A stretch of 64,000 bases of DNA from assembly GCF_963924675.1 (NCBI RefSeq), contig NC_089230.1:70733223-70797222 (forward strand), written 5' to 3'. Shown here in pieces: positions 45,536-57,642 of this stretch. Position numbers and translations under genes: made by a program. This DNA is from Phocoena phocoena. Its lineage: Eukaryota; Chordata; Mammalia; Artiodactyla; Phocoenidae. Position 1 is the stretch's first letter. Each line of letters begins with the position of its first letter. Below the pieces are notes generated by a model, which worked only from the letters and a program-made list of their open reading frames with translations, made no database searches and had not been told where the DNA came from.

Positions 45536-46984
45536 AACCTGAGGCCACGCCGGCGGAACCTGAAGCCACGCCTCCTGCAGGTAAGAATTGGAAGGCCTTC
45601 CAATAGGGTGCCACCTGCCGTATTGCAGGGCGGCCGAAAAGCAGTCCTGTGTGGAAGAGTTGTCAGAAAGTGTTGTCGTAAAATATTTACATCCCTCTTA
45701 GACACCAGTGCCAGCTGCTCTGAAGCTCCCTGAAGTATTCATGGTTTCTGAGTCGGTATGTGTGTGAAACGCTTGAAGCATTTTTGAAAGTACTTGATTT
45801 CAGAGCCCCACCCCCAGTCAACTGAACTAGAAAATTACAGTTCCCAAATCTTCTGATGCTGAAACTGTTTTTTTCCTAGAACACCTCGTAGATATGTGAA
45901 GAGGAGGCATTCTGGAAATGAAACCACAACTACAAATCTTGGGATGTGCAGACTTAGATGCCAACAAATTAAAGGACAAAAAAAAAAAGCCTGACCTGTG
46001 GCTTGGTTGGTTGCAAACATAATTGACTCACTTTTTATTTTTACATTTTGGGGTCATAGCTATTGAGTGCTCAGTAAATGTGCTTGGCCGACAGGTTTTG
46101 AAATAACCTTTTTTGTGCTCCACTTACTATTTTAATAAATACCACACTCTACCTGTTAAAAACAAAAATCTGACGCCAAGGAAAACAATTGATGTAAACT
46201 GCTAGAAAGTTTTCAGTTTCTTCCGTGCCTGTAATTTCACCATATTTATAACAGAGAAGTAAATTCTGCTTTCTCAAGAACTAATAGAATAATCTCCAGC
46301 AATTGTTTTAAAAATCCACACCAACAGACGTCTCTACGTTTCCTGACCAAAAATGTCTCATTTTTATAGTGACCATGAGTTGGTTTTGCTTTCTGGATTA
46401 CTGAAATGTTTGTTTACTTCAAGTGGAATTATTTAAAAGATTTTGCTACCACATGTAAGTAACTTGCTATTATTGTTCAGATGGGGGGAGGGGGTACGAG
46501 CAGAGCTTTGATTGTTGACGTTGTGGAAGATCCTGAGGACGTGTGTGCCCTGGAGCTGTCATAGCTCTCAGGTCCCTCCTTCTACTTATTCTGCTGCTCA
46601 GTGGCCCAAGGATAAATGAATAATCTCTAAAAATAGACCAAGTCGTACCAATCCACTGTGGCAAAAGAGCAGTTCTTTTGGGTTTTTTTGTTTGTTTGTT
46701 TGCTTGTTGTACATGTTTGTTGCTGTCAGATCACACTGCAATGCTTGAAACAGAGCAAACATTACAAAAATCCCTGCTCATTAAAGATCAATGAATATTC
46801 ACTTTTCAAAAATCACTTCCAGAGAACATCACCCACTTAAAATTGTTTTAAGTACTTTAATGCAGAAATGGTTGAAATTAAAGTGACACTTTTTTGCTAG
46901 CTGAAGGAGTGTTAGTTTATAGAAATTATTTTAGTAAAGTAGTCATAAAAGCCACGGTCTGAAACACCAACAGTCTTAAGTATG
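45536..46984. other. Unassigned, repeat-free sequence
   Basis: About 1.4 kb without a recognised transposon. A CpG-containing near-duplicate 'gaggccacgccggcgg'/'gaagccacgcctcctg' lies at 45540-45580. The stretch 46140-46470 has an enhancer-like texture (acaattgatgtaaac, cagcaattgttttaaa, tgtttgtttac) with forkhead- and homeodomain-like words; this is inference only. Confidence 0.3.
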
Positions 46985-47340
46985 TGTTACAGATTAGTGG
47001 CACTCACAATGCACAGCCCTTCTTCCCTTGCAGTGAGGCAGGGCATATGCCTGGTTCTGGTAGATGAATTGGGAGTGGAAGAGTTGAATTGTCCAGGAAA
47101 GTGCTCCAGCATTTTCTCTCTCTCTGCAGCAATCACAGAGCAGGTGGAGGTGATGGAGCCCTGAGACTGAGATAACTGGATTCCTGGGTGACCACATGGA
47201 GGACAATTGCCCTGACAAGGCAATCAGACTTGCAGTAGACTTTACACAAATGAAAAATAAAACTTGTGTTGTATTAAGCAAGTGAGATTTGGGTGCTATT
47301 TGTTATTGCACCATAACCTAACCCAGCCTGACTAATACAG
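46985..47340 (+). mobile_element. Old LTR or LTR-like repeat (ERVL/MaLR type)
   Basis: The right half carries 'tgggtgaccacatggaggac', a polyadenylation signal (aataaa, 47256-47261), 'gtgttgtattaagcaagtga' and the end 'gcctgactaatacag', a familiar 3' end of ancient LTR-like repeats. The left edge is approximate. No viral coding sequence adjoins. Confidence 0.55.
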
Positions 47341-47664
47341 TGTGGACTAGATAAATATGCTTAACAATGGTAGCATGCCAACATCACAATAACTTCATTA
47401 GAGAGAATTCACCAACAGACATTCTGTGCATTTGGGCCCTACCCACTCCCCCTTTTTTGGGTAACTTTTGTTTGTATCCATGTATTATGGCCAAACATTT
47501 ACAGTATTTTTTTTTAATTGTCATCTCCAAACGGGGTTCAAGATACCTGTATTCGAGCTACAAAAATGTTAAATCCTTCCAGTCTTTTACTCCTGATCCC
47601 CCACATCATTACTATTCTATTTCTTCTCCATGTTCATAGAGCAGTCTCATTCCACAGCATTTTC
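47341..47664. other. Unassigned sequence
   Basis: Nothing recognised. Confidence 0.35.
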
Positions 47665-47870
47665 AGTGGTTAAGAGCACAGGCTTTAGAATCAAGTAGAC
47701 CCGGGTTAAAGCCACTTACTAGCTATTTCAGTGCTTCCATTTCCTCAGTGCAAAACTATGATGATTGGAGAAACTTCCTCATGAGTTTTCAGTTTTGTTT
47801 TTGTTTTAAGATAAACAAGACAAATGCAAATAAAGCATTAGCACAGTGCCTGAATAAATGGTTCTTTGAG
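47665..47870 (+). repeat. MIR SINE
   Basis: 'agtggttaagagcacaggct', 'agacccgggttaaagccact', 'tactagctatttcagtgct' and the tail 'gcacagtgcctgaataaatg' follow sense MIR; about 40 bp in the middle is replaced by T-rich sequence. Confidence 0.7.
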
Positions 47871-47874
47871 TTAT

Positions 47875-48125
47875 TTAAAGAGGAAGAAAACTAATATTTG
47901 CTGGACAGATTTTACTGTTTTTACATGAATTATCTCACCTAAAACTCACAACAGCCCTGCAAGGCTGGTATCATCCCCACTTTATAAATAAGAAAATGAA
48001 GACTCTGAGAAGTTAAGGAATTTGTGCAAGCTCACAAAACCAGTCACTGAACGAGCTGTGAGTGGGGTCACGTCTGTCAGGGGCCAGGCTGACTGCTCCT
48101 TTCACTGCCAGGCTGTCTTTCCTCA
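47875..48125 (-). repeat. MIR SINE in inverted orientation to its neighbour
   Basis: 'gaattatctcacctaaaact', 'cacaacagccctgcaaggct', 'ccccactttataaataagaa' and 'aatgaagactctgagaagtt' follow antisense MIR. It abuts the sense MIR on its left tail to tail. Confidence 0.7.
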
Positions 48126-51100
48126 CAGTGACATGGAGTTGGAAAGGAACGTTTTCTGGGCACATGTTTTTAAAAAGCATTAAGAGGCAACAAACTAAAA
48201 ATTGTTAAAAATCTACCCATAATGACTAGACAGTTGTTTAAAACAAATATTTATATTATCCACTAAAAATATTTTTAATTATTTTCAAAAATAAATTGTT
48301 TATATAATCAAGTCAAGTTTACTGGTGTTTCCTGTTCCTTTAATTCCTTAGCTCCTCAATCAAGCTCCTGTCAGTAAAGACTGTACCTTTTGTCATAAAA
48401 GTGGTTAAAGCCATTGGGGAAATTAATTAAATCAGTGGAACTGACATTTTTCCCTTTAGGCATATCACTTATTAAATACAATCTTTTAAAAAAATTTCTA
48501 GTAAAAGTCTTTTATTGGAAATATGAAGCAGTTACAAAGAAGTACCTCCTTTATTTGTATTTCTTCCTACTGTAGGTGTTATAGTTTGTTTTTCTAGGTT
48601 TCTTAGGGGGCCTCTCCCATCATCTAGAGAACCCATTTAATAATGAACTATAACCTTCAAAGATTTCCCCATGTAGATCGCCAGCAACCAATATATAAGA
48701 AAAATCAACTACCTAAGGGAAGGATGTTACTTTGAATTTTGAATGTGTTTGGTTTTGAATTACCTCCGCCTCTGCCTGTGCCCTCATTTTTAAAACGCAC
48801 CTGATCAGAGTGAATTATTCCTGAAATGGCAAAACAAACAGCACCTCCACATACGTATTCCAACTGCAACTAAAGAGCTGCTAATTGTGATTTGAGGTAA
48901 TTTTTTAATGGCCAGTCCTGGCAATTTTTTATGAGTCCCAAATGAATTTCAGTCTGAAAGCATTTGGAAATCAAGGTGATAAACAATATGTCTAATTGCC
49001 ATGTTCATATTTTACACACCCTTAAATTTTGGGTTTCGTATAATAAAAATTTTATTTTTAAATAAATAATTGACCCCAAGGCCACTGCCAGTGCCAATGA
49101 CATCCTTCTTGGAAGAAAAGCATAGTACCTGGGCTGCCGAAGTGGCGCCTGTGGATCTTTCTCAACTTCTTGCTGAGACCTGCTCCTTTCTCTGAACCAG
49201 GAAAATAAATACAGAATGTACCTGAGCAACAAAGCTTTACTTTGTTTCTTTCCATAAGTGGTACATATATTTTAGCTTTCAAAATAATCTCGTTTTTGGA
49301 GCAAAAACCATCTCCCTTTGAACTTTATGACCTCCTTTAAAAGGTTTGATTGTCAAACTAAAGGTTAGTTAATGTCTTGGCTTCAATAAAACTTGATTAA
49401 AGCTGAAAGACATAATAGTTACGAAATCATATGGAATAGAAAAATGACATTGGATTTTTTAACCTAAATCTCAGCAAATATCTGGAAAGTAGGATTTTCT
49501 AGAAAAAGCCAAATAGTAGTTATTCTTTATGCAATATATTTAAATTGTTTTGTAATTTCCCTGCCCCAGAAGAAAAATTACTTTTAAGTTAAAAAAAAAT
49601 AGGGGCTAAAGGATATAGTATATGTGCGTTATTGATAAAAAACTTAAGGGATCAACTTTTGTAAAAAATTTCTGTTAAATAAACCATTTTGAACTTATCC
49701 CTAAAAAGGTATTATGAATGCCTGTACTGTACAAGTAAGTGCTATATTATCTTGGAAGTTAAAACCCAAAATTTAATTGGGAACTAAATAAAGAGCTGAG
49801 ACTATTTTTTTTTTTTTTTTGGTTTAATGAACCTACTTAACGTTTAGAAAAATGCATCCAATGAAAAACAACCCTCAATTTAAGCTGCAACACGAAACAC
49901 CCACAGACCTCAGGAAATCACCAGGCTCTTTCACCTTGACCTTTGGCCTCTCACACATTCTAACATTTAGCTTTCTTCCTTCTGCCCATCTGCTTGAACC
50001 ATTAGTAAAGTTCTTTTGCAACAGCTTGCACAAGTAAGCCAGCTGTCATCGAGCACATTTAAATTCTGCCTCTTAGTTTCCACCGAGTCATGCGTTTGCC
50101 CACAGGTCTCATTAAATACAAGGAAGGGCAGTTGTGCAGTTTCCAAATGCTGTGAGGGAACAGACTGTCTACATAACAGGGTGGTCCAAAGGCCCTTAGA
50201 CTACTTTGCTTGCTTCCTTTTTTTTCTTTTCAATCTATAGCCGAATTGTCTCTAGAGATACAAGGTAAATGGAAAATATATGCAAGGTGAGCTATAGCCA
50301 AAATGTTGGACAGGTACATTAACAAAAGAAAAAAAAAGGAATCTTTCCTTTAAGAATTGGCTCTTATAAAAAGAAAGAATTAAAAACCTCTTGCACAAAC
50401 TCCCATTGTTTGATTTGATTTAGGAAATAAATGACTCATTCATGATAATTTCCTGATCTCACCACCAAGGGCCCAATAGAGGAGGAAATTCAAGAAAATG
50501 GTTAGATGTAAAGTCAGAATTGTCACACCTACTGTTCAAAGGTTAATTGAGCTGTCTTTAGTAAAGCCCCCAAATGCATCCACTTTCATACTGTGGAAAT
50601 TGTTAAAATACTGGACTTCCAAGTGAACAGGATACGAAATAGAAAGGTCCATTCTAAGGGTAAGACCAGGAAGCAATTAACACCGGGTAAATCAGGCAGA
50701 TTAGAATGGATATCAGGATATTCGGGGTTCCATTTTTCATAGGTGAAGCATAGATATTTTGACTGGTCTCCTAAATGCCTTCCATTTTCACTGCCATCAG
50801 TCTGCTGAGACCTAGGTCAGACTGCACCATCAATCGTGATGAATACTAACCAGGGCACACTCTGCTAAAGCCAGCCCATCAACAGAATGATCAGAAGCAC
50901 AAATTAAGTAACCAGCCTAAGAGGTCTCACTTGTGCATCACTGGAATGGCTGATGGATTTTCATCTGAACCAATATTGTCTATTCCAAAGGTGAAATTAA
51001 CAGGGGTGTTTCCGAGGTCTCTCCGAATTAGATACAGCTCTGATGGTTCAAGTCACATATCTTGAGCTTTCTCTGCTTTTGCTCTCCCCCCTGCCCATTC

Positions 51101-51560
51101 TTGTCAGGCACACTCATGCACTTACTGCCCACCTGATCACCAGGTACTACAGCATAATGTGTCATTAGTGTTTTCATAGGGAAAGTTATTTCACCTAGAA
51201 ATTCCCTCTGTGCTAGACACACATTTTAATTCAAACTTGGTTTGCAGTTGTTTATTTTTGTATATTATTTTTCTGGATTGCTTTGGGGACAACTTCTCAA
51301 GGGGAATTTTTTAGAATATTCAAGATTCGTGGGCAAGGGGGACCGCCTATCTATGCTCTTTTCCTCACATTTAAACTTCTGCCCTTAAAAACTGCCCTTT
51401 CTCTGGGAGTGTGAGGTAGCAAGATATGGCATTTCCTCCTCTCTCCCTGGCCTTCCCTTACTTCTGAGAGACTGAGGATACAAAGGGACAATGCTCAGAA
51501 ATGGAACTCTGACCCACAGCCTGCGGCAACCTTCCCAGGACCCCAACACCTTTATCTATA
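48126..51560. other. 3.4-kb repeat-free block, candidate regulatory DNA
   Basis: I recognise no transposon across 3.4 kb, the longest clean block in the window. Within it 48770-49020 (gagtgaattattcctgaaat, gctgctaattgtgatttgag, gtctaattgccatgttc) and 50390-50620 (aaatgactcattcatgataa, caaaggttaattgagctgtc) are rich in homeodomain-type taattg/ttaatt cores. That suggests deeply conserved enhancers, but no alignment was available. A 16-T run lies at 49805-49820. The open frames (49005-49282 minus, 49852-50240 plus) have no domain. Confidence 0.4.
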
Positions 51561-52008
51561 CCGTTAAGACCCCTACCTACGAACCTTCAAGTTGCAAACT
51601 TTCAAAGATGTGAACGTGCGTTCCATCAACGTCAGGCGTGAGTGAAATTGCAGCTTGCCCTCCCTCTCCTATTGCTGACGATCCTTCAGCTCTACCATCT
51701 CCCACCTCTTCTCCCTCCTCCAGTCAGTAACTCTTCTTGCCTGTTCACTCGCTGCCAGCCCCTGGATGTCAGCTATTGTACTGTACTATTGTACTTTTCA
51801 AGGTACTGTACAATAAGATTAAAAACGTTTTCTTTATTGTTTGTGTTTGTTTGTTTTTTATGTATTATTTGTGTGAAAAGTATTATAAACCTATTACGGT
51901 CCAGTACTATACAGCCACTTGTGTTAGTTGGGTACCTAGGCTAACTTTGTTGGACTTAAGAACAAAACTGGACTTACGAACACGCTGTTGTTCGTAGAGT
52001 ATTTACTG
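51561..52008. mobile_element. Tigger-like DNA transposon remnant
   Basis: The left end after TA reads 'ccgttaagacccctacctac' plus 'gaac' and the right end, inverted, reads cagtaaatactctacgaac, giving imperfect terminal inverted repeats built on 'ctacgaac'. Inside are 'caagttgcaaactttcaaag', 'atgtgaacgtgcgttccat' and near the right 'ggacttaagaacaaaactg', 'gacttacgaacacgctg'. I recognise the type but not the family name. No transposase frame. Confidence 0.5.
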
Positions 52009-53245
52009 GAATATCCAGCTAGGAGGTCAGTCGAATGTAAGTCAGACTTGTAGGAAGTCAGACTGTTATCTCTAGTAACAATCCAGGAAGCGAAATAATC
52101 TGCCCCAAATGGTCAGGCCTTGATTAATAATTTTTGTTTGCATTTCCAGCTTAGGACCAACCAGAGAAAGCCAAATATGCGCCCTAACAAATCACACAGA
52201 ATTTCCCACTACTAGTTACCCCACCTCCAGCTTCCCCAGGCTGCAGAGAGGGGGAGCCCTGGTCTGAAACTGAGCAAAGTATAAAATTGGAGACAGAAGA
52301 AGCTGCAAAATACAAAATTGTGGAGGGGGGCATTTTGGGTGATGATTTATAGCAATGGGTATTTCATTTCAGGGAATTATTTCATTCATTGTGTTATTTG
52401 AGCTTGTTGCAAGGTCTCTGAAGAGTTTTGCCGGGTATTTTGACAGTGCGTAATTTGAAAGAAGTGTCACAGATGGTGAATTTTGGGTTCAGCGTTCAGG
52501 AGGATAACATAAAAGTCCTCTCTGACCCACCTCAAAGGCTTTGGGACAGCAGCTGAATTGCCCGTCTCACTGACTTAGAACATAAGGGGCAAAGCTGGAG
52601 TCGGTGGAATTGAACCACATACATGGGCCAGGACTCACGCCGTAAACTGCTGTCCTCTTCTTTAAGAGGACAGCTGTGCCCATGGTTTATAGTATACTTG
52701 GCCAGGAAAAAAAATATTTGGGCAGTGTAGAGAAACTGGGGAAATATTTATGATCTTCTTCTTGTGTTCTGCCTCTGCCCATAGAGGACAGTATTTTTAT
52801 CCTCCTTTTTTAATACAGGGAAGAGTCTGGATAAAGCTCCCTTTCTTCTATGCCCACCTATACTCACTGCTGCCCCTAGAGGTGTCTTATCTGATGTCCA
52901 TGGGGCCGTGTTTCAGTAGTCAGGATATGTACATAAATGCATCCCGTTCTCTTTCTTCATCTATCTGCAGCTGAGGAGTAAGTTTGAGGGGCTTATACCA
53001 AGCTTTCTCTTGCCTTCAGTTCAGAAGCTTCACTTAGGCCTCCTGGGTTCTACCAAAGCTTTGTACTGCAGTAGTAGGCAGTTGTCCAAATTCATGTAAT
53101 CGATCATTTCCCCCGCTTTGGTTAATTATGTTTACTTGTGAGCTCCATCGACCAATGTGCCAAAGTGGGGAATCCTTAAGTTCTATACTGAGGGATTCAA
53201 TGATAATTTCTCAGAATAAAGATAAATTAAAAATATTAGAAGTGG
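52009..53245. other. Unassigned sequence
   Basis: About 1.2 kb without a recognised element; the open frame at 52750-52974 has no domain. Confidence 0.35.
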
Positions 53246-53365
53246 AAGGTATCTTCAAAATCATCTCTTCCAAATTCCTCACTTTATGAAGAATTGAGAT
53301 CCAGAGAGATTATGTGCTTTCGCAAGGCACAGAGTTGATAAATGGCAGGTATGAAATCAGTGGTC
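53246..53365 (-). repeat. MIR-like fragment
   Basis: 'agtggaaggtatcttcaaaa', 'tcactttatgaagaattgag', 'atccagagagattatgtgct' and 'gcaaggcacagagttgataa' follow antisense MIR or a relative. Confidence 0.55.
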
Positions 53366-53377
53366 ATTATATGAAGG

Positions 53378-53605
53378 GATTTTACTATTGGACAGACCTG
53401 AATTTGAAAGCTGTCTTTATCCTTTAGTAGCTGTGGAATCTTGGGTGAGTTGCCTAACATCTGACAATAATTTTTCTTTCTTTTTTTTTTAAAAGGAAAA
53501 GGGAATTATAAATACTTACCTCACAGGGACATTGGGAGGAATAAATGAGATACTATTCAAAGCTTTTAGGCAACATTTGATGCATAGTAATTTATCACCT
53601 CAAGG
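53378..53605 (+). repeat. MIR SINE
   Basis: 'tagctgtggaatcttgggtg', 'agttgcctaacatctgacaa', 'tacttacctcacagggacat', 'tgggaggaataaatgagata' follow sense MIR. Confidence 0.65.
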
Positions 53606-53984
53606 TAGTTATTAACACTTAAAACAGCACCATCATTATCATCACCACCATATCCTGATTCTTATCACAAGTCCCAGTACATGCCACCATGCTGATTCCC
53701 AGGAAACTTACACCATCTCTATAATTTTTAGAGGAGGGGTCGGCTCACACTAACACAGGTAAAAGAAAGCAAATTGTTTTATTTGCAATTAATTGATTTG
53801 AATTTTGACTTTTTATGCCCACGGGTAGGAAATAAAAGGGAACTTAGATCTAATATTGTTGTGTCTTTCCATAGGATACATTAGAAATATTAGTTTGAGT
53901 GATTTGTTTAAAGTCATTAAGCCTGATTAACTGCATGCCAAAATTACAACTCCATATTCCCAAGTCAATTTTTTTGCTTTTCCC
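53606..53984. other. Unassigned sequence
   Basis: Nothing recognised; includes a short (ATC)n-like run near 53633. Confidence 0.35.
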
Positions 53985-54310
53985 TTTTTTATAATAAATA
54001 TTTTATTTAAGAATACTTTTAGATTATGGAAAAATTATAAAGAGAGTACAGAAAGTTACCATATACCACATACCCAGGTTCCCTTATTATTAACATCTAA
54101 CATTTGTATGGTACATGTGTCATAATCCAAGAGCCAATATTGATGCATTATTATTAATCAAAGTCCATCCACACTTTATTCAGACTTCCTTTATCTTTAC
54201 CTAATGTCCTCTTTTTATCCCAGGATCCCATCCAGGGTACCACATTGCTTGTAGTAGTCATGTCTCCTGAGGCTCCTCTTGGTCATGACAATTTCTCAGA
54301 CTTTCCTTGT

Positions 54311-54522
54311 GTGTGTGTTTTTTTTTTTTTATGGTACGCGGGCCTCTCACTGTTGTGGTCTCTCCCGTTGCTGAGCACAGGCTCCGGACGCGCAGGATCA
54401 GCGGCCATGGCTCATGGGCCTAGCCGCTCCGCGGCATGTGGGATCCTCCCGCACCGGAGCACGAACCCGCGTCCCCTGCATCGGCAGGTGGACTCTCAAC
54501 CACTGCGCCACCAGGGAAGCCC
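54311..54522 (-). mobile_element. CHR-type SINE, 205-bp cetacean form
   Basis: Antisense copy with a T-rich tail at the left, 'ggtacgcgggcctctcact', 'cggacgcgcaggatcagcgg', 'tagccgctccgcggcatgtg' and the head 'gcgccaccagggaagccc'. A perfect 13-bp duplication agactttccttgt flanks it (54298-54310 and 54523-54535) and splits the older repeat cleanly. Confidence 0.95.
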
Positions 54523-55015
54523 AGACTTTCCTTGTTTTGATAACCTTGATAGTTTTGAGGAATACTTGTCAGGCATTTTGCAGAAAATCCTTCCGTTGGG
54601 ATTCATCTGATGTTTTCCTCTTAATTTGACTGGGGTTAAGGGTTTGAGGAAGGAAGGACACAGAAAGTACCATTTTCATCACATCATTTCCAGGGCACAC
54701 ACTGTACACATACCTTCCCACTGTTGATGTTAACCTTGACCACCTGGCTGAGGTGGTGATTGTCAGATTTCTTCACTGTAAAGTTACTCTTTTCCCCCCT
54801 TTTCATACTGTACTCCTTTGAAAGAAGTCACTATGTGCAAGCCCACGATTAAGGAGTGGGAAGTTATGTTCCACCACATTGAAGGTGTAGTATCTACAGA
54901 GATTATTTAGAATTATTTTGTCTATTCTTTCCCATTTATTTGCCTATTTGATAATTTCTTTATATCAGTGTGGACACATGAGTATATATTTTATACTTTG
55001 GGTTCTCATTCAAAG

Positions 55016-55018
<3 letters not shown>

Positions 55019-55077
<59 letters not shown>

Positions 55078-55086
55078 CATACATAT
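55019..55086. repeat. (AT)n microsatellite with ATAC end
   Basis: About 27 uninterrupted AT units followed by (ATAC) units. Confidence 0.95.
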
Positions 55087-56202
55087 ATTGCTCTAATTAT
55101 TCTAGTATTGGCCATTGGGAGCTTCTTCAGTTGGTTCGTGTGTCTTTTTGACGTGCCCCCATCCTTGTGGATTTCCTGAGCACTTCCATACTTCCTGGCA
55201 CTACAAGATGATTCAGGCTCATCTTGCATATTCCCCAGCTAGTTTTCCTCCCACATTTCTGCAACAATAATAATGTATCTGGATACAACATTATGTCCCA
55301 GCAGACATCAAACAAGTTACCAAAATAAGGCATGTATTCAAATTCCCAAGAAAATTATAACTTCACATCTGGTAACTAATAGGACAAATCAAAAACAACA
55401 AAAAATGACAAAAATCACAAACATACTCCAAAGATATGCCAAACATTGTGCAATTGTGCAAGTATCCAGAAGATATGAGATACAGAGAGCATCCTTCCTA
55501 AAAAATGGATCCTGGAATTCTGTTTCCATATGGTTGACTAGTGATCCTGACAGAGCTTTCTGCTAACAATAACTTAAAATGCTGGGTAATTTTTAAAGTA
55601 TCTTTTTGGATGCTTCTATAATTTGTCAAGGAAATAAGAAATTTTCAGACTCCAATAACTAAGGGAAAGAAGGAACCTGGAGCTGTTAGCCAAGAACTAA
55701 GAACAACTTGCATTCTGAAGACTGATCCCTGGTTAACTTCTGTTTTCAAGGTTTATCAAGCTTTGAAGAGATAAAGGCCAGGGCCCACCCACCATGTGCA
55801 TTGTGTATTCCCTAAAGGCATCATCCATGTTACAGTGAGCTATAAATAAACACATCTTTCTTCTGTTCCCCAAGAAACAGCAAGAAAATTGTCTCAGACA
55901 TTGGTGCTGGGGGAGGAGAGAAAATAAACTCCCTTGAAAATTTGTAACCACAAACTTGCCTTACATGTGTTATAGCCCAAATTCACTCAACCTGGAAGAT
56001 ATGAAGAACCTCAAATCCAGAGTTCAGTTTAAAGTGATTCCAAGTTGGAGGTAACCCCAGTTGACTAGCAGAACAAATATACATCATTCCTGGAAAAATC
56101 CACCTTCAATCTAGTCCTCAAAGAATTTACTCAGATGAAATTCCAAAGAATTAGAATTCAAGATTTAATAAAATTCCTAACAGGTACTAGGAAATAAGGT
56201 AC

Positions 56203-57145
56203 TGTTGTTAAAGAGAAAAACCACAGGCCCAAAATGGTGTCACTTGTGCTAAATCCCATGATACTGTTGTAGGAAGGGGGACCCCTTCCAGGGCCCGAGA
56301 GTGGGCTCTTGTCTAACACTCAGAAATGAATTGTCTGAGGAGACACATGTGCTGACAAAACAAGAGACATTATTGGGAAAGGGCACCGGGGTGGAAAGCA
56401 GGAGGGTAAGGGAATTCAGGAGGACAGCTCTGCCATGTGGCTTGAAGTCTCAGGTTTTATGGTAATGTGGTTAGTTTCCGGGCTATCTCTGGCCAATCAC
56501 TCAGACTCAGGGTCCTTCCTGGTGGCACGCACATCACTGAGCCAAGATGGATTCCAGCTAGAAGGACTCTGGGAGGTTGGTAGGACATTAAGGACTGGAG
56601 TCTCCTCTCACCTTTTGATCTTTCCCGAATTCTTCTGGTTGGTGGTAGCTTGTTAGTTCCGCATTCCTTAACAGGACCTCCTGCTTAAGGTAACTCATGC
56701 AAGTGGTTACTATGGAGCCTGGCCAGGACAGGTGGTTTCAGTCAGTGGTTCCCCTAACAATACCAAGCCTAGATTCAATACCTAACCTAACTGCAGTTTC
56801 CACCTTCCCCAGAAATGTAATCTTCATCAACAGTTTGAAATTTTCTTGTCAGCACCAATGAAGCGATCTGTCCATTCCCCAGAGGAAGAAGAGATGACCC
56901 ATCTGGTAAAACACTTGCCATTCCCTCCCCTCCCCGCAAAAAAGATGTCCTAGCCCAATATAACCCTTTATTTTTTTTGCTAATGACTTCCTTGCCCCAC
57001 CCTCCTTTCTATAAAAGCCTTCCATTTTTTATTTCTCCTCCCAACACCCTTCTAGTTGCTAGATGGGCTGCTACCTGATTCATGACTCATTGAATAAAGC
57101 AAATTAGATCTTCAAACTTACTCTGTTGAATTTTGTTTTTTGACA
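56203..57145 (+). mobile_element. Old ERV1-like LTR split by a younger LTR
   Basis: The left piece (56203-56264) starts TG ('tgttgttaaagag'). The right piece (56765-57145) carries a TATA box (tataaaag, 57010-57017), a polyadenylation signal (aataaa, 57093-57098) and ends 'tgaca'. Removing the inserted LTR and one copy of its 4-bp duplication gives about 440 bp, a normal LTR length. I found no clear duplication around the older LTR and no viral genes. Confidence 0.65.
56265..56759 (-). mobile_element. Younger solo ERV LTR nested in the older LTR
   Basis: A 495-bp block which on the minus strand begins tgttaggggaacc (56759) and ends cctacaaca (56265). The flanks are the 4-bp duplication atac (56261-56264 and 56760-56763). 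A TATA-like ccataaaacc (minus strand, about 56454-56463) precedes an AATAAT polyadenylation-signal variant (minus, 56369-56374). The 4-bp duplication indicates a class I (gammaretrovirus-like) integrase. The open frame at 56435-56656 runs antisense to the LTR and is incidental. Confidence 0.85.
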
Positions 57146-57642
57146 CCATGAACAACCCAAAAAACCATCAGCTATTGGTATCATCAGGCAAATTATAAAT
57201 TAAGGATGTTCTATATATTTAACCAAATAAAGTGAGAAGTTTTTAAAATAGAAATAAGGTGAAGGAGACTTTTTAAAGGGTCAAACAGATGCTTAAAAAC
57301 TTTAAGAACTTCAAGAAAGTAAAAATATAACTATTATTTTCTATTGAAAAGTTCAATAGAACTGAAGAATGAATGAATAGAAAGACAAATCTAAAAAATT
57401 GTCTATAATGCAGTACAGAATGACAGAGTCAGAGAGAGTTGAGAGTCAGGAAAGACAGGAAAAAGTTAACACAGTTTCCAAAGGGAAGTGAGTGAGAACA
57501 GGAAACAGCTACATTTGAATAGATAATGACTGAGAATTTTCCACAATTGATCTTCTTACACAATCTTCTAATTTAGGTGACCCAGAAATCCAAGACAGGA
57601 TGTATATAAAGAAACCCACTCATGATGAAAGTACACAATACC

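Larger units (their letters stand above)
53985..55255. repeat. Ancient dispersed repeat, probably old L1 3' UTR
   Basis: Long recognised text: 'ctttatctttacctaatgtc', 'atcccatccagggtaccac', 'catgtctcctgaggctcct', 'gttaaccttgaccacctggc', 'gagtgggaagttatgttcc', 'gcttcttcagttggttcgtg', 'ggcactacaagatgattcag'. I associate it with the 3' region of old L1 elements, but am not sure of family or strand. It is split by a SINE (54311) and by an expanded (AT)n run (55019). Confidence 0.5.

Noticed and set aside
56435..56656. 73-codon frame inside the young LTR
   Set aside because: It runs against the LTR's own direction and matches no retroviral protein.
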